This document shows positions 55,252-63,008 of a DNA stretch of 64,000 bases, piece by piece (the stretch's first letter is position 1; each line of letters starts with the position of its first letter). The position numbers and the translations under genes were made by a program. The stretch is from Thermoanaerobaculum sp. (lineage in GTDB: Bacteria > Acidobacteriota > Thermoanaerobaculia > Multivoradales > UBA5704): NCBI GenBank assembly GCA_021154885.1, contig JAJKHS010000006.1, forward strand, positions 1 through 64,000. The letters are read 5' to 3'. The notes under the pieces are model-generated. The model saw only the letters and a list, made by a program, of their open reading frames with translations, did no database searches and was not told where the DNA came from.

Positions 55252-56288
55252 AGCCGGCCATAAAGGTCGAGGTAGCGGGCGGTCATGACGTCGGCCGAGA
55301 AGCGTCGCTCGGCCTCGCGCCGGCATTCGGCGGAATCGAGGGCGTCCACGCGGCGGAGCGCTTCGGCCATCTCCGGGACCGTGGAGACGAGGAAGCCTGT
55401 GCGTCCGTGATCCACGATCTCGGGCAGAGCGCCGAGGGGCGAGGCCACCACCGGGGTGCCACAGGCGAGGGCCTCGAGGCCGACCAAAGGACAGGCTTCG
55501 GCGATCTGGCTGGGCACCATCACGCAACGGGCCGCGGCGAGCAGATACCGTTTCCGCTCCAGGCCCACGGGGCCGAGGAACCGGCGCAGGAGGTCGAGAC
55601 GGGGCGCGATCTCCTCGCGGAAGTAGCGCTGGTGATCCGGGTACGGGAAGACCTCGCCGCCCAGCAGGAGGGGGACGCCCGCCGCCTTCGCCGCGTCGAG
55701 GGCCAGATGGAACCCTTTCTCGGGGCAGATCCGTCCCAGAGCCAGGGCGAATCCTGCCCTGGGAGATCCGGGGAGGAGGCGCTGCAGGTCGACGCCGTTT
55801 GGGATGGGATCGAGCAGGGGCGCGCCGGGCGGGCAGTCCCGGTGCTGCGAGTCGGAGACGGCGTGGAGCCAGGTGTCGGGACGGGACGGGAAGAGGGCCT
55901 CGCGAGGATACAGGCGCGGCGAGAGATGGAGCGTCGCCAGCACTGGAGGACCCGGCGGTGGCAGATAGGCCGCGAAGTCGAGCCCGTGCAGGTGGATCAG
56001 GTCGACCGGCCACTGCCGCAGGGCCTCGGCGATCGTCCGCCGGTGGTGCTCGCGCGCGGTCTCGCGAAGGGACTCGTCTGCCAGGTCCCAGCGCAGGTCC
56101 CAGCGTGGGGTGGGGATCAGCGTTCCCCGGCAGACCGAGCCCTCGCAGGCAATCACCAGCGAGCGGTGGCCGGCGCGGACCACCGCCTCCTCGACGGCCG
56201 TCAGCACCTGCTCGGCCCCGCCGACGGCGTCCGTCCCCACTGGCGCGAAGGGGAAGGCGACGCTGAGGATGGTCAGACGGTCTCTCAT
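55224..56288 (-). CDS. GT4-family glycosyltransferase
   Basis: 354 residues. N-terminal acceptor domain: FAPVGTDAVGGAEQVLTAVE (with GGAE) and DLIHLHGLDFAAYL. C-terminal donor domain: ALALGRICPEKGFHLALDA (the R...K pair that holds the nucleotide diphosphate) and SQIAEACPLVGLEALACGTP, the EX7E motif of GT-B retaining enzymes. MshA, which joins GlcNAc to inositol phosphate, belongs to this family, but so do many others. Its ATG shares ATGA with the PIG-L stop. Confidence 0.87.
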   Translation of the reverse strand: MRDRLTILSVAFPFAPVGTDAVGGAEQVLTAVEEAVVRAGHRSLVIACEGSVCRGTLIPTPRWDLRWDLADESLRETAREHHRRTIAEALRQWPVDLIHLHGLDFAAYLPPPGPPVLATLHLSPRLYPREALFPSRPDTWLHAVSDSQHRDCPPGAPLLDPIPNGVDLQRLLPGSPRAGFALALGRICPEKGFHLALDAAKAAGVPLLLGGEVFPYPDHQRYFREEIAPRLDLLRRFLGPVGLERKRYLLAAARCVMVPSQIAEACPLVGLEALACGTPVVASPLGALPEIVDHGRTGFLVSTVPEMAEALRRVDALDSAECRREAERRFSADVMTARYLDLYGRLCLQTIPGA

Positions 56289-57088
56289 TCCAGCCTCAAC
56301 TCCCCGCTCGCCTCCCGGGCCAGCTCCCGCCAGCGCTCGCCCGTCACCGGGAAGCTCCACAGCTCGTATTGCAGTTTCCCGGCGTGGGGAGGCCGGGTGA
56401 AGTCGTAGGCCGGGGCACGGCGGAAGCTCTCGTGGATGGGTGGGAGGAACCAGGCCACGATATGACGCTGGGTGGTGAAGCAGTCGCACATCCGCAGCTT
56501 CAGATCCCGCTCCTCCGGGGCGAGCTCCCGCCGCACTGCCTCGCCAGGAGATGGCAGGAACTGCTGCTTGACCAGGTCGTCTCCCCGCGTCGTCCCGGGC
56601 CGCGCGTGGTAGAGCGGCATCTCGACAATTTCCGGGGCGTCCTCGCCCTGCCGGCGCAGCAGCTCCACCGCGGCGTGGACGACGAAGGCCGCCGCGTCGT
56701 GGTCCGGGTGTCCCCCCTCGTAGGCGAGGGTGAGCACGATGCCGGGCCGCAGCTCGCGGCAGAGGCGCGCGACCTCCCGCGCCAGGCGGGGGAGGGCGAG
56801 GCACGCCTCCTGGTCCACCACCCCCTCGACGCGGAACAGGCGCTCCGGCCCGACGCCGGCCACGGCCATGGCAGAGGCGAGCTCGCTCCGGCGCGCGGCG
56901 GCGTACTCTTCCCGGGTCCCCACGAAACCCTCGACGAATCGGGCCTCGCGCGTGGCGCCGTCGGTGAGGTGGAGGAGCCGGCAGTCCGGCAGGCGCGCGA
57001 GCAGGGCGCCGGCGCCGATCGTCTCGTCGTCCTGGTGGGCCACCACGACGAGGACCGGGGGCGGGTCCTGAGACAGGAGCTTTTTCAC
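56285..57088 (-). CDS. PIG-L family deacetylase (cytoplasmic)
   Basis: 267 residues from a GTG at 57088. Zinc motif AHQDDE at 17-22, followed by LLHLTDGATREARFVEGFVG and EGGHPDHDAAAF. Without a signal peptide it acts in the cytosol, as MshB and BshB do, removing acetyl from an N-acetylglucosamine-type intermediate. An ATG at 57151 would add a Pro/Ser-rich leader read through a REP1 element, so I prefer the GTG, which the REP1 sequence supplies with a GGGAGAGGGG ribosome site. Confidence 0.85.
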   Translation of the reverse strand: MKKLLSQDPPPVLVVVAHQDDETIGAGALLARLPDCRLLHLTDGATREARFVEGFVGTREEYAAARRSELASAMAVAGVGPERLFRVEGVVDQEACLALPRLAREVARLCRELRPGIVLTLAYEGGHPDHDAAAFVVHAAVELLRRQGEDAPEIVEMPLYHARPGTTRGDDLVKQQFLPSPGEAVRRELAPEERDLKLRMCDCFTTQRHIVAWFLPPIHESFRRAPAYDFTRPPHAGKLQYELWSFPVTGERWRELAREASGELRLE

Positions 57089-57150
57089 CCCCTCTCCCGG
57101 TGAGGGGGGTAGGGAGGGGGCGGGAGAGGGGGCCGGGGGGTGAGGGTCCA
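57086..57150 (-). repeat. REP1 dispersed palindromic repeat, copy c
   Basis: Reverse-oriented and more diverged: on the minus strand ACCCTCACCCCCCGG, then CCCTCTCCCGCCCCCTCCC, then CACCGGGAGAGGG. It overlaps the first codon of the PIG-L gene and donates its ribosome site. Confidence 0.85.
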
Positions 57151-57152
57151 TT

Positions 57153-58034
57153 TCACGCGTAGCGCCGCGTCATCCGCGCGCAGAAGTCCGCGAACTCTCC
57201 GGCGCACTTGGGCGGGCTGGTATGGTGGGGACGGATGCCGCAGTGCTCGGGGGTGAAGCAGTAGGTGATCGTGACGTCGAATTCATCCAGGGCCTTCATC
57301 TGGCGGTCGAACCAGGCGTCGGCACCGGGACGGAAGCTGTCCGCCCAGGAGAGGCCGGTGCGCAGCTTCTTCACCCCCAGCTCGCGCAGCCAGCGCACGG
57401 CGTCGTCCAGACGGTGGTCCTCGAAATGGAACCACTGGCAGATCCCCAGCTCCGGCGTGTAGTCGGCGAAGTGCCGCAGGGCGAGCTTGGGGGTGCCATC
57501 CTCACGCAACAGGCCCATGTAGAAGTGACGGTAGTACGAGGAGCCCTCGGCCTCGCGGTGACGGGTGGTGGCCGGCCAGGCCCGCGGCAGGTCGTAGAGG
57601 CTGTACCAGTGGACGCGGGGCGCCCGGCCGATGAGCAGCTCGGCCGTGCGGCGCAGGCCGAACTCCTGCACCTCCTCGGCGCCGAAGGTGGAGACCCCCA
57701 CCTCCGTCACCCAGACCGGGAGGTCGGTCAGCGCCTGGATCTCCGCCAGACGGTCGGGCCACTCGTGGATCTGCCAGTGGTTCCAATCGAGCGGAAAGCC
57801 GTGGACGGCGACGGCGTCCACATGGTCGAGCACCCCCTGGTCCTTCATGTTGGTGATGAACTTGGCATCGATGGGGGAGATGCCGCCGAGGACCCGGGGG
57901 AGCGGGCTCTCGGTCCGCACCGCGTCGCCCGCCAGCTTCGCCAGGGCGGCGAAGGCCTGCCACTCGGGATCGATCTCGAAGTCCCAGTGCGACATGTTGT
58001 TCGGCTCGTTCCACAGCTTCACGGCTTCGATCAC
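57153..58034 (-). CDS. GH39-like glycoside hydrolase
   Basis: 293 residues, cytoplasmic. It starts with the acid/base motif of clan A hydrolases, VKLWNEPNNMSHW (NEP), within the first 12 residues, then VDAVAVHGFPLDWNHW and DLPVWVTEVGVSTFGAEEVQ (nucleophile E in TEVG), and the TIM barrel ends TYCFTPEHCGIRPHHTSPP. The order looks like a barrel that begins at strand 4, possibly a circular permutation of GH39/GH5-type enzymes. GTG start overlaps the stop of the upstream gene (GTGA). It may trim or edit the product of the operon. Confidence 0.72.
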   Translation of the reverse strand: MIEAVKLWNEPNNMSHWDFEIDPEWQAFAALAKLAGDAVRTESPLPRVLGGISPIDAKFITNMKDQGVLDHVDAVAVHGFPLDWNHWQIHEWPDRLAEIQALTDLPVWVTEVGVSTFGAEEVQEFGLRRTAELLIGRAPRVHWYSLYDLPRAWPATTRHREAEGSSYYRHFYMGLLREDGTPKLALRHFADYTPELGICQWFHFEDHRLDDAVRWLRELGVKKLRTGLSWADSFRPGADAWFDRQMKALDEFDVTITYCFTPEHCGIRPHHTSPPKCAGEFADFCARMTRRYA

Positions 58035-58783
58035 ACCAACACCTCGCGCCGCTCCAGGAGCTGGATCGCCTCGTGGTAGCCGTGGAGGGTTCCCACGTCG
58101 ACGTAGGACTCCCCGGCGCGGATGCCCCAGGCCTCGCCGCCCCGCGCCAGCCAGGCGTTGATCAGGGTGCCCACGTACACGTCGCGCTCACCGCCATCGG
58201 CGCGCTCGCGCCAGAGCCCGTGGAGCTCGCGGAAGACTCCGGCCGGCATGCGGAAGGCCCCCCAGACCCACCGGGAGGCGGCGTCCGGGCGCTTGACCTG
58301 GATCTCCAGCACGCGGCCGTCGTCGTTCGTGACCACCGCGTCGAACAGCTCGGGACGCTGGACGGGGAAGAGGAGGAAGGAGAGCGCGTCGCGGCCGAGG
58401 CGGCCCAGGCCGTCCTCGGGGAACCAGACGGTGTCCGGCAGGCCGATCAGCACCTGGTCGTCCGGCCCCAGGAGGGGGAGGGCACGGAACAGGGCGTCGC
58501 AGAGCCCCCGCGGCTCCGGCTGGACGACGTAGCAGATGTGGGCCGGTCCGAGGCTGCCGCCGTAGTACTCGACGATGTCGGACTTGCCGTGCGAGATCAC
58601 CATGCAGATCTTGGTGGCGCCGGCGAGGATCATCCGCTCCAGCAGGTACTCGGAGACGGCCTTGGGGCGTTCCGTCTCGCCGTCCGTGCGGCTCCCCACG
58701 GGGAGCAGCTCTTTGGAGAAGGCCAGGGGCTGGATGCGGCTGCCGGTGCCCGCGGCCGGCACGATCCCCCAGATGCTGGTCAT
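58031..58783 (-). CDS. NDP-sugar nucleotidyltransferase
   Basis: 250 residues. The nucleotide-binding start is IWGIVPAAGTGSRIQPLAFS then KELLPVG (the GxGxRxxPxTxxxPKxxxP type, here SKELLP), followed by KAVSEYLLERMILAG, VLIGLPDTVWFP (metal D) and SYVDVGTLHGYHEAI. It activates a sugar-1-phosphate with UTP, dTTP or CTP. It overlaps both neighbours by 4 bases, so it is made together with the glycosyltransferases. Confidence 0.88.
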   Translation of the reverse strand: MTSIWGIVPAAGTGSRIQPLAFSKELLPVGSRTDGETERPKAVSEYLLERMILAGATKICMVISHGKSDIVEYYGGSLGPAHICYVVQPEPRGLCDALFRALPLLGPDDQVLIGLPDTVWFPEDGLGRLGRDALSFLLFPVQRPELFDAVVTNDDGRVLEIQVKRPDAASRWVWGAFRMPAGVFRELHGLWRERADGGERDVYVGTLINAWLARGGEAWGIRAGESYVDVGTLHGYHEAIQLLERREVLV

Positions 58784-60018
58784 GCCGAGGCTCCTTTCTC
58801 GTCGCCAGATTCCCCCTCCCAGGCCCTCATCACCCCGGCCCTCTTCTCCCGCTCCCTCCCACCCCCCTCACCGGGAGAAGAGGGAGAAAGGCAAGAACCC
58901 CGAGCTGCGTTCCCCTCTCCCGGTCGGGGGGAGGGCGGCGGGAGAGGGGATAGGGGCGAGGGCCCGGCCAGGATCTCCACCATCTCTGCCGCCCGCCGCT
59001 CCGCGGTGTGCTCGGCGAGCGTCCGCTCGCGGGCGGCACCGGCCACGCGGCGGATCTCCGCGAGCGGCAGCGACAGGGCCGCGACCGCCTCCTCCGTGGA
59101 CTCCGCGGTGAGGATCTCCCGGCCGGGCTCGAAGAAGCGGTCCAGCCCCTCCCAGGTGTCGGAGAGGACGGCGGCGCCGCAGGCCGCGGCCTCGAACAGC
59201 CGGCCCGAGGGGCACCAGCCCATGGCGGCCATGGCGCCGCGGGTGATGTTCAGGGTCAGGGGCGAGGAGGCGAAGAAGGCCGGGTGGTCGGCCGGCGGCA
59301 GGTGGCGGACGAACCAGACGTTCTCTCCCCAGGGGAAATCCGTCGGATACTGGGCGCCGCCGATGACGAAACGCTGGCCCGGCAGGCGGCGGGCGGGCTG
59401 GAGGAAGAGCTTTTCCAGGGCCTCCTGCCGGTCGGCGGCGTAGGTGCCGAGATAGGAGAGGTCTCCCTGAAAGGACGGCACGGGCGCCGCGGGGCGGTGG
59501 AGCTCGGGGTCGACGCTGCCATAGAGGGGGGCCACCCGCCGCGCTCCCAGCCGCTCCTTCAACTCTTCCAGCGCCGGGCCGCCGGTATAGGAGAGGACGA
59601 GGTCGAAGCCGCCGAGCCCGCCGGGCGGGAGGTAGGGGACCTCCTCGCCGGCCCGCAGCCGCTCCAGGGTGATCGGGGTGTCCAGGTCGTAGAAGACCGG
59701 CACGGGGCCGGTGCTCCTGAGGACCAGCTCCGAGGCGGCGACCCCGTCCGGACAGTAGGAGGTCACCAGGGCCGCGTCGGCGTCCGCCACCTCACGACGG
59801 GCCGCGGGGAGCGCCTCCTCCCAGCTCGGGTACAGCCTCAGGTCGACCCCCTCCGGATCTTTCAGGTCGCGGTGGAGCGCATAGTAGGGGACGTCCCGCT
59901 CGAAGAAGACGACGCGGTGACCCTGGCGGCCCAGGGCCCGGCACAGCCCCCGCCAGAGAGTGGCGTGGCCGTTGCCCCAGGACGAGCTGATCGTCAGGCC
60001 GAAGATCACCAGCTTCAT
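58780..60018 (-). CDS. CgeB-like glycosyltransferase with REP1-encoded tail
   Basis: 412 residues. The GT-B fold starts LVIFGLTISSSWGNGHATLW; DVPYYALHRDLKDPEGVDLR and LGTYAADRQEALEKLFLQPA are CgeB-family marks, and NITRGAMAAMGWCPSGRLFE with AACGAAVLSDTWEGLDRFFE give the donor site. The fold ends near residue 350. The last 60 residues (PLSPLPPPSPRPGEG, SPGEGGGREREKRAG) are translated through two REP1 copies and are probably not functional. ATGA overlap with the HD gene upstream. Confidence 0.83.
   Translation of the reverse strand: MKLVIFGLTISSSWGNGHATLWRGLCRALGRQGHRVVFFERDVPYYALHRDLKDPEGVDLRLYPSWEEALPAARREVADADAALVTSYCPDGVAASELVLRSTGPVPVFYDLDTPITLERLRAGEEVPYLPPGGLGGFDLVLSYTGGPALEELKERLGARRVAPLYGSVDPELHRPAAPVPSFQGDLSYLGTYAADRQEALEKLFLQPARRLPGQRFVIGGAQYPTDFPWGENVWFVRHLPPADHPAFFASSPLTLNITRGAMAAMGWCPSGRLFEAAACGAAVLSDTWEGLDRFFEPGREILTAESTEEAVAALSLPLAEIRRVAGAARERTLAEHTAERRAAEMVEILAGPSPLSPLPPPSPRPGEGNAARGSCLSPSSPGEGGGREREKRAGVMRAWEGESGDEKGASA
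58823..58963. repeat. REP1 copies d and e in inverted orientation
   Basis: Copy d (58823-58888, plus sense) and copy e (58910-58963, minus sense, diverged) lie 21 bases apart, inside the 3' end of the CgeB-like gene. Together they can form a large cruciform. The reading frame of the gene runs through both. Confidence 0.85.
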
Positions 60019-61010
60019 GCGACGTTCTCCTCCGGGGCCTGCTCTGCCAAGGCGGCCCTCACCGCGGGGACCAGCCGCATTTCGTCCAGGTGGCGCCGCG
60101 CCGCCGGCCGCAGCCGCCGCAGGGTCCAGGCGACTTTGCGCCGGGTCGGCTCGGGTCCGAAGTAATCGAGATAGCCCACGCTGTTGAGCGAGAAGAACGA
60201 CAGCGCATCGGCGTCGTTGAGCAGGGCGAGGCCGGGCGCCTCCGGATCGCCGGCGGCCGGCGGATGCTCGTGGCCCGCGATCAGCCGCGCGACGCGGGCG
60301 GCTGTCGCGGGGTCCACCCCGGCCGCGGCGAGGGCCTCCGCCGCCTGCTCCGCCCCCCGCCGGGCATGGTCGTCCTTGAATCCCTGGTACCCGCGAACAC
60401 CGCGAGCGCGGTGCTCGATCCGCGCGTCCGCCTCCGTGGCCAGCCGCTCCACGTCGTGGAACAGCGCCGCGAACTGGGCGGCGAGGTCCGCCTCAGGCTC
60501 CAGCCGCAACGTCCACTGCCAGGTGTCCAGGGCATGGTTCCAGTCGGCGCGGACGAGGGGCTTCGCGAGGTCGTGCATCTCCCGGTGGACCGCCAGCACC
60601 CGGTCGAATGCCATTCCCCGGGACGCCGCGTTGCGTCGGTCCATGTGGCGCTGGCAGCGGGTGAGCACCTCGCCGAGAGCCCTGGGAAGACGTTCGGGAG
60701 CCCCGGCGAGGATCACCGCGCAGGCGCCCGCCGCCGCCAGACCGTCGAACTGGAAATCGAAGTCGTAAAAATTGAAAAAAGGGGAATCCCAGTCCTCGAT
60801 CCGGAGGCGCAGACTGGGAAGCTCCGACGCAGGCTCGTCCTGCGAATGGATGGCGACCGCAGGGAACGATCCATCGCACCCTTGCATGCCGCTACGGAAA
60901 ATCACCTTCAGCTCGGTAATCGCCACGCCCCTCGCATCAAGCCCACACCAGAACGTGTTTCGTATTTGCAAGCCGCGAGCCATCTTTTCTTGGTCGCCGC
61001 TCATGCCCAT
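60015..61010 (-). CDS. HD-domain protein, first gene of the sugar operon
   Basis: 331 residues. The first 150 residues have no recognised fold (FFNFYDFDFQFDGLAAAGA). From about residue 185 an HD phosphohydrolase domain is seen: FAALFHDVERLATEADARIE (HD), RGYQGFKDDHARRGAEQAAE and LIAGHEHP, with an ALLNDADALSFFSLNS aspartate. It would hydrolyse a phosphate ester or nucleotide. The start is the ATG at 61010; MARGLQIRN at 60983 is an alternative. It reads divergently from a membrane protein gene with 31 bases between them, so the operon promoter is in that gap or in the neighbouring coding region. Confidence 0.75.
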   Translation of the reverse strand: MGMSGDQEKMARGLQIRNTFWCGLDARGVAITELKVIFRSGMQGCDGSFPAVAIHSQDEPASELPSLRLRIEDWDSPFFNFYDFDFQFDGLAAAGACAVILAGAPERLPRALGEVLTRCQRHMDRRNAASRGMAFDRVLAVHREMHDLAKPLVRADWNHALDTWQWTLRLEPEADLAAQFAALFHDVERLATEADARIEHRARGVRGYQGFKDDHARRGAEQAAEALAAAGVDPATAARVARLIAGHEHPPAAGDPEAPGLALLNDADALSFFSLNSVGYLDYFGPEPTRRKVAWTLRRLRPAARRHLDEMRLVPAVRAALAEQAPEENVA

Positions 61011-61041
61011 GCCATAATCCGCCCTCCCTCGGGACGACCTC

Positions 61042-61725
61042 ATGGCCCTGCGCGAATCCCAGCCTCCGACCGCGGCGGCCCCCAACCGCTTCCTTGTCTA
61101 TGCGACAGGCGTCGTGCTGTTCCTGTTCATCCCCCTGGTGCTGTTCCTCTTCGTCCGTCACCCGGCGCCGGTGGGGGTGAGCCTGGGGGTGGGCGTGCTG
61201 CTCATGGTGGGCCACCGCCTCCTCGCCCGGCCCTACATGATCCGGGTAGCGCCGGTGAAGTGCGTATGGTGCAATCGCGTCCTCCCGGAGGCTCCGCAGG
61301 GGAAGCGGGCCGGGGAGACCTCCCTCCTGGAGCTGCGTTCCGGCGGCAGGATCGTCCAGGCCCGGTGCTGCGCCGTCCATCGCCAGCCGGCGACGAAATT
61401 CTTCACCTTTCTCCACGCTTGGCGCTGGCCGCTGCGGCTGGGAATCTTCGTCCCCCTCCTCTTTCTGCTCACGTCCCTCGCCGCCTACGCCGCCGGACAG
61501 CCGGCGCCGGTGAGCCTCGCCACCGCCTGGTTCAAGCTGGTGGTGGGGATTACCGTCAACCTCGCGGCTCTCGGCTACTTCGCGTCCCGGGAGGACAGCC
61601 GCCTCGACGTCCCCTTCCCGGTCCACAACTTCTTCCTCCTGGGCGTCCGCAACCTGCTCTGGGTCTTCCGCCTGGTGGGGCTGTGGTGGATCTGGCAGGG
61701 GCTCGCCTACGTGCTGAGCCAATAG
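61042..61725 (+). CDS. membrane protein with Cys-rich cytoplasmic loop
   Basis: 227 residues and four or five transmembrane helices (about 19-38, 45-62, 130-155, 160-185 and 200-222). Between helices 2 and 3 is a polar part with KCVWCNRVLP and ARCCAVHRQ, a likely zinc site of the CX2C...CCX2H type. I recall no named family. It is divergent from the sugar operon and could be its partner or simply a neighbour. Confidence 0.7.
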   Translation: MALRESQPPTAAAPNRFLVYATGVVLFLFIPLVLFLFVRHPAPVGVSLGVGVLLMVGHRLLARPYMIRVAPVKCVWCNRVLPEAPQGKRAGETSLLELRSGGRIVQARCCAVHRQPATKFFTFLHAWRWPLRLGIFVPLLFLLTSLAAYAAGQPAPVSLATAWFKLVVGITVNLAALGYFASREDSRLDVPFPVHNFFLLGVRNLLWVFRLVGLWWIWQGLAYVLSQ

Positions 61726-61816
61726 CGGCACGCTTATTGCTGCGAATTCGAGGCCATAAAACCTGCCGCGCTGCTGTTGGCGTGGGTCCGCGCGGCCCAA
61801 CACAAGGAGTCGAACC

Positions 61817-62431
61817 ATGATCCGTAGAACGCTGATCGGCGTCTGTACGTGCTTCGCTCTGCTCCTGCTCGCCGCGGGAGCGGGGCACGCCCAGACGACC
61901 TCGACGACCGAGACCAAGAAGACGACGACCTCCACGGTGGTGAAGCCGGCGCCGGCCCAGTGCGGCGGCATCGCAGGCCTGAAGTGCCCGGACGGGGAGG
62001 CCTGCAAGTACCCAGTCGGCAAGTGCAACGTCGCGGACCTGTCCGGGACCTGCGTGAAGGTGCCGGACACCTGCCCCAAGAACAGAGCTCCCGTCTGCGG
62101 CTGCGACGGGAAGACCTATGACAATCAGTGCGAGCTGCTGAAAGCCGGCGTCCGGGAAGATCACAAGGGCGCCTGCGGCGGTGGCAGCTACAGCGGCGGC
62201 ACGGGTACCATGGCGTGCCAGACCGACGCGGACTGCAAGAGCAACCAGTTCTGCCAGGACAAGGCCGGCGCCTGCAAGCCGCCCGGCAAGTGCACGGTCA
62301 AGCCGCAGGTCTGTCCCCAGATTTTCAAGCCCGTCTGCGGCTGCGACGGCAAGACTTACCCCAATGACTGCCAGCGCCAGGAGGCGGGCGTCTCCCTGAA
62401 GGCGCAGGGCGAGTGCCCCAAGACGCAGTAG
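61817..62431 (+). CDS. secreted protein with two Kazal-type inhibitor domains
   Basis: 204 residues: a signal peptide ending AGAGHAQ, a Thr/Lys linker, then two Kazal domains, APVCGCDGKTYDNQCELLKA (about 92-117) and KPVCGCDGKTYPNDCQRQEA (about 174-198), separated by a Cys-rich segment (CQTDADCKSNQFCQDKAGAC). The CGCDGKTYxNxC core is fully conserved. Such proteins inhibit serine proteases outside the cell, which could protect against the organism's own secreted enzymes or those of predators. AGGAG before the ATG. Confidence 0.9.
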   Translation: MIRRTLIGVCTCFALLLLAAGAGHAQTTSTTETKKTTTSTVVKPAPAQCGGIAGLKCPDGEACKYPVGKCNVADLSGTCVKVPDTCPKNRAPVCGCDGKTYDNQCELLKAGVREDHKGACGGGSYSGGTGTMACQTDADCKSNQFCQDKAGACKPPGKCTVKPQVCPQIFKPVCGCDGKTYPNDCQRQEAGVSLKAQGECPKTQ

Positions 62432-62538
62432 CGCTCAGATCCTCCAGGGCGCCCGGCCTGGGCGCCCTGCCTTTCCCGCCTCATTCCGAACATCTACTGT
62501 GGCCGAAGGTGCGGGAGCTGGGTGCTATCATGGCGGTC

Positions 62539-62787
62539 ATGGAGACCTATACCTACACCGTGCATCTAGAACCCGCCGAAGAGGGCGGCTATGTCGTCAC
62601 GGTACCAGCGCTTCCGGGGTGTATCACCGAGGGCGAAACCTATGGAGACGCTCTCGCGATGGCCGGGGACTGTATTCGAGGTTTCCTCGAAGCCTTGGTG
62701 AAGGCCGGCCAACCCATCCCCAGAGAGGTGGAGCAGCACAGGCCGGTTGAAGCCCTGGTCCAGGTCGAGGTCCCCGCTTCTGCATGA
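62539..62787 (+). CDS. hicB: HicB antitoxin
   Basis: 82 residues from the ATG at 62539 (an in-frame ATG at 62530 is possible). The HicB fold is plain: YTVHLEPAEEGGYVVTVPAL, PGCITEGETYGDALAMAGDC and IRGFLEALVKAGQPIP. This form has only the RNase-H-like domain without a DNA-binding tail. It neutralises HicA by direct binding. It overlaps hicA by ATGA. The gene order hicB-hicA is the less common one. Confidence 0.93.
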   Translation: METYTYTVHLEPAEEGGYVVTVPALPGCITEGETYGDALAMAGDCIRGFLEALVKAGQPIPREVEQHRPVEALVQVEVPASA

Positions 62788-63008
62788 GCCGCCTGCCGAC
62801 GCTGCAACCAAGGCAGCTTGTCGCGGCACTCAAGCGAGCTGGATTCATCGAGCACCACCAGACCGGCAGTCATCTCTATCTCTGGCATCCGTCCAGAAAG
62901 CGGATGACTTCGATCCCCATGCACCCCGGAGACCTCAAGCGGGGCACCGCCAGCGCCATCCTCAAACAGGCAGGCCTGACAGAAGACGAGCTACGGGATC
63001 TCCTGTGA
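62784..63008 (+). CDS. hicA: HicA mRNA interferase toxin
   Basis: 74 residues. The double-stranded-RNA-binding-like fold reads LVAALKRAGFIEHHQTGSH with the catalytic histidine H30 in the GSH motif, then RMTSIPMHPGDLKRGTASAI then LKQAGLTEDEL. The gene looks intact, so this is the one complete small toxin pair here besides the PIN module. Its end overlaps the opposing hydrolase gene by 18 bases. Confidence 0.93.
   Translation: MSRLPTLQPRQLVAALKRAGFIEHHQTGSHLYLWHPSRKRMTSIPMHPGDLKRGTASAILKQAGLTEDELRDLL

Noticed and set aside
62500-62530. A promoter directly before hicB (TATCAT box at 62526)
   Set aside because: No acceptable -35 box at 16-18 bases; too weak to list.
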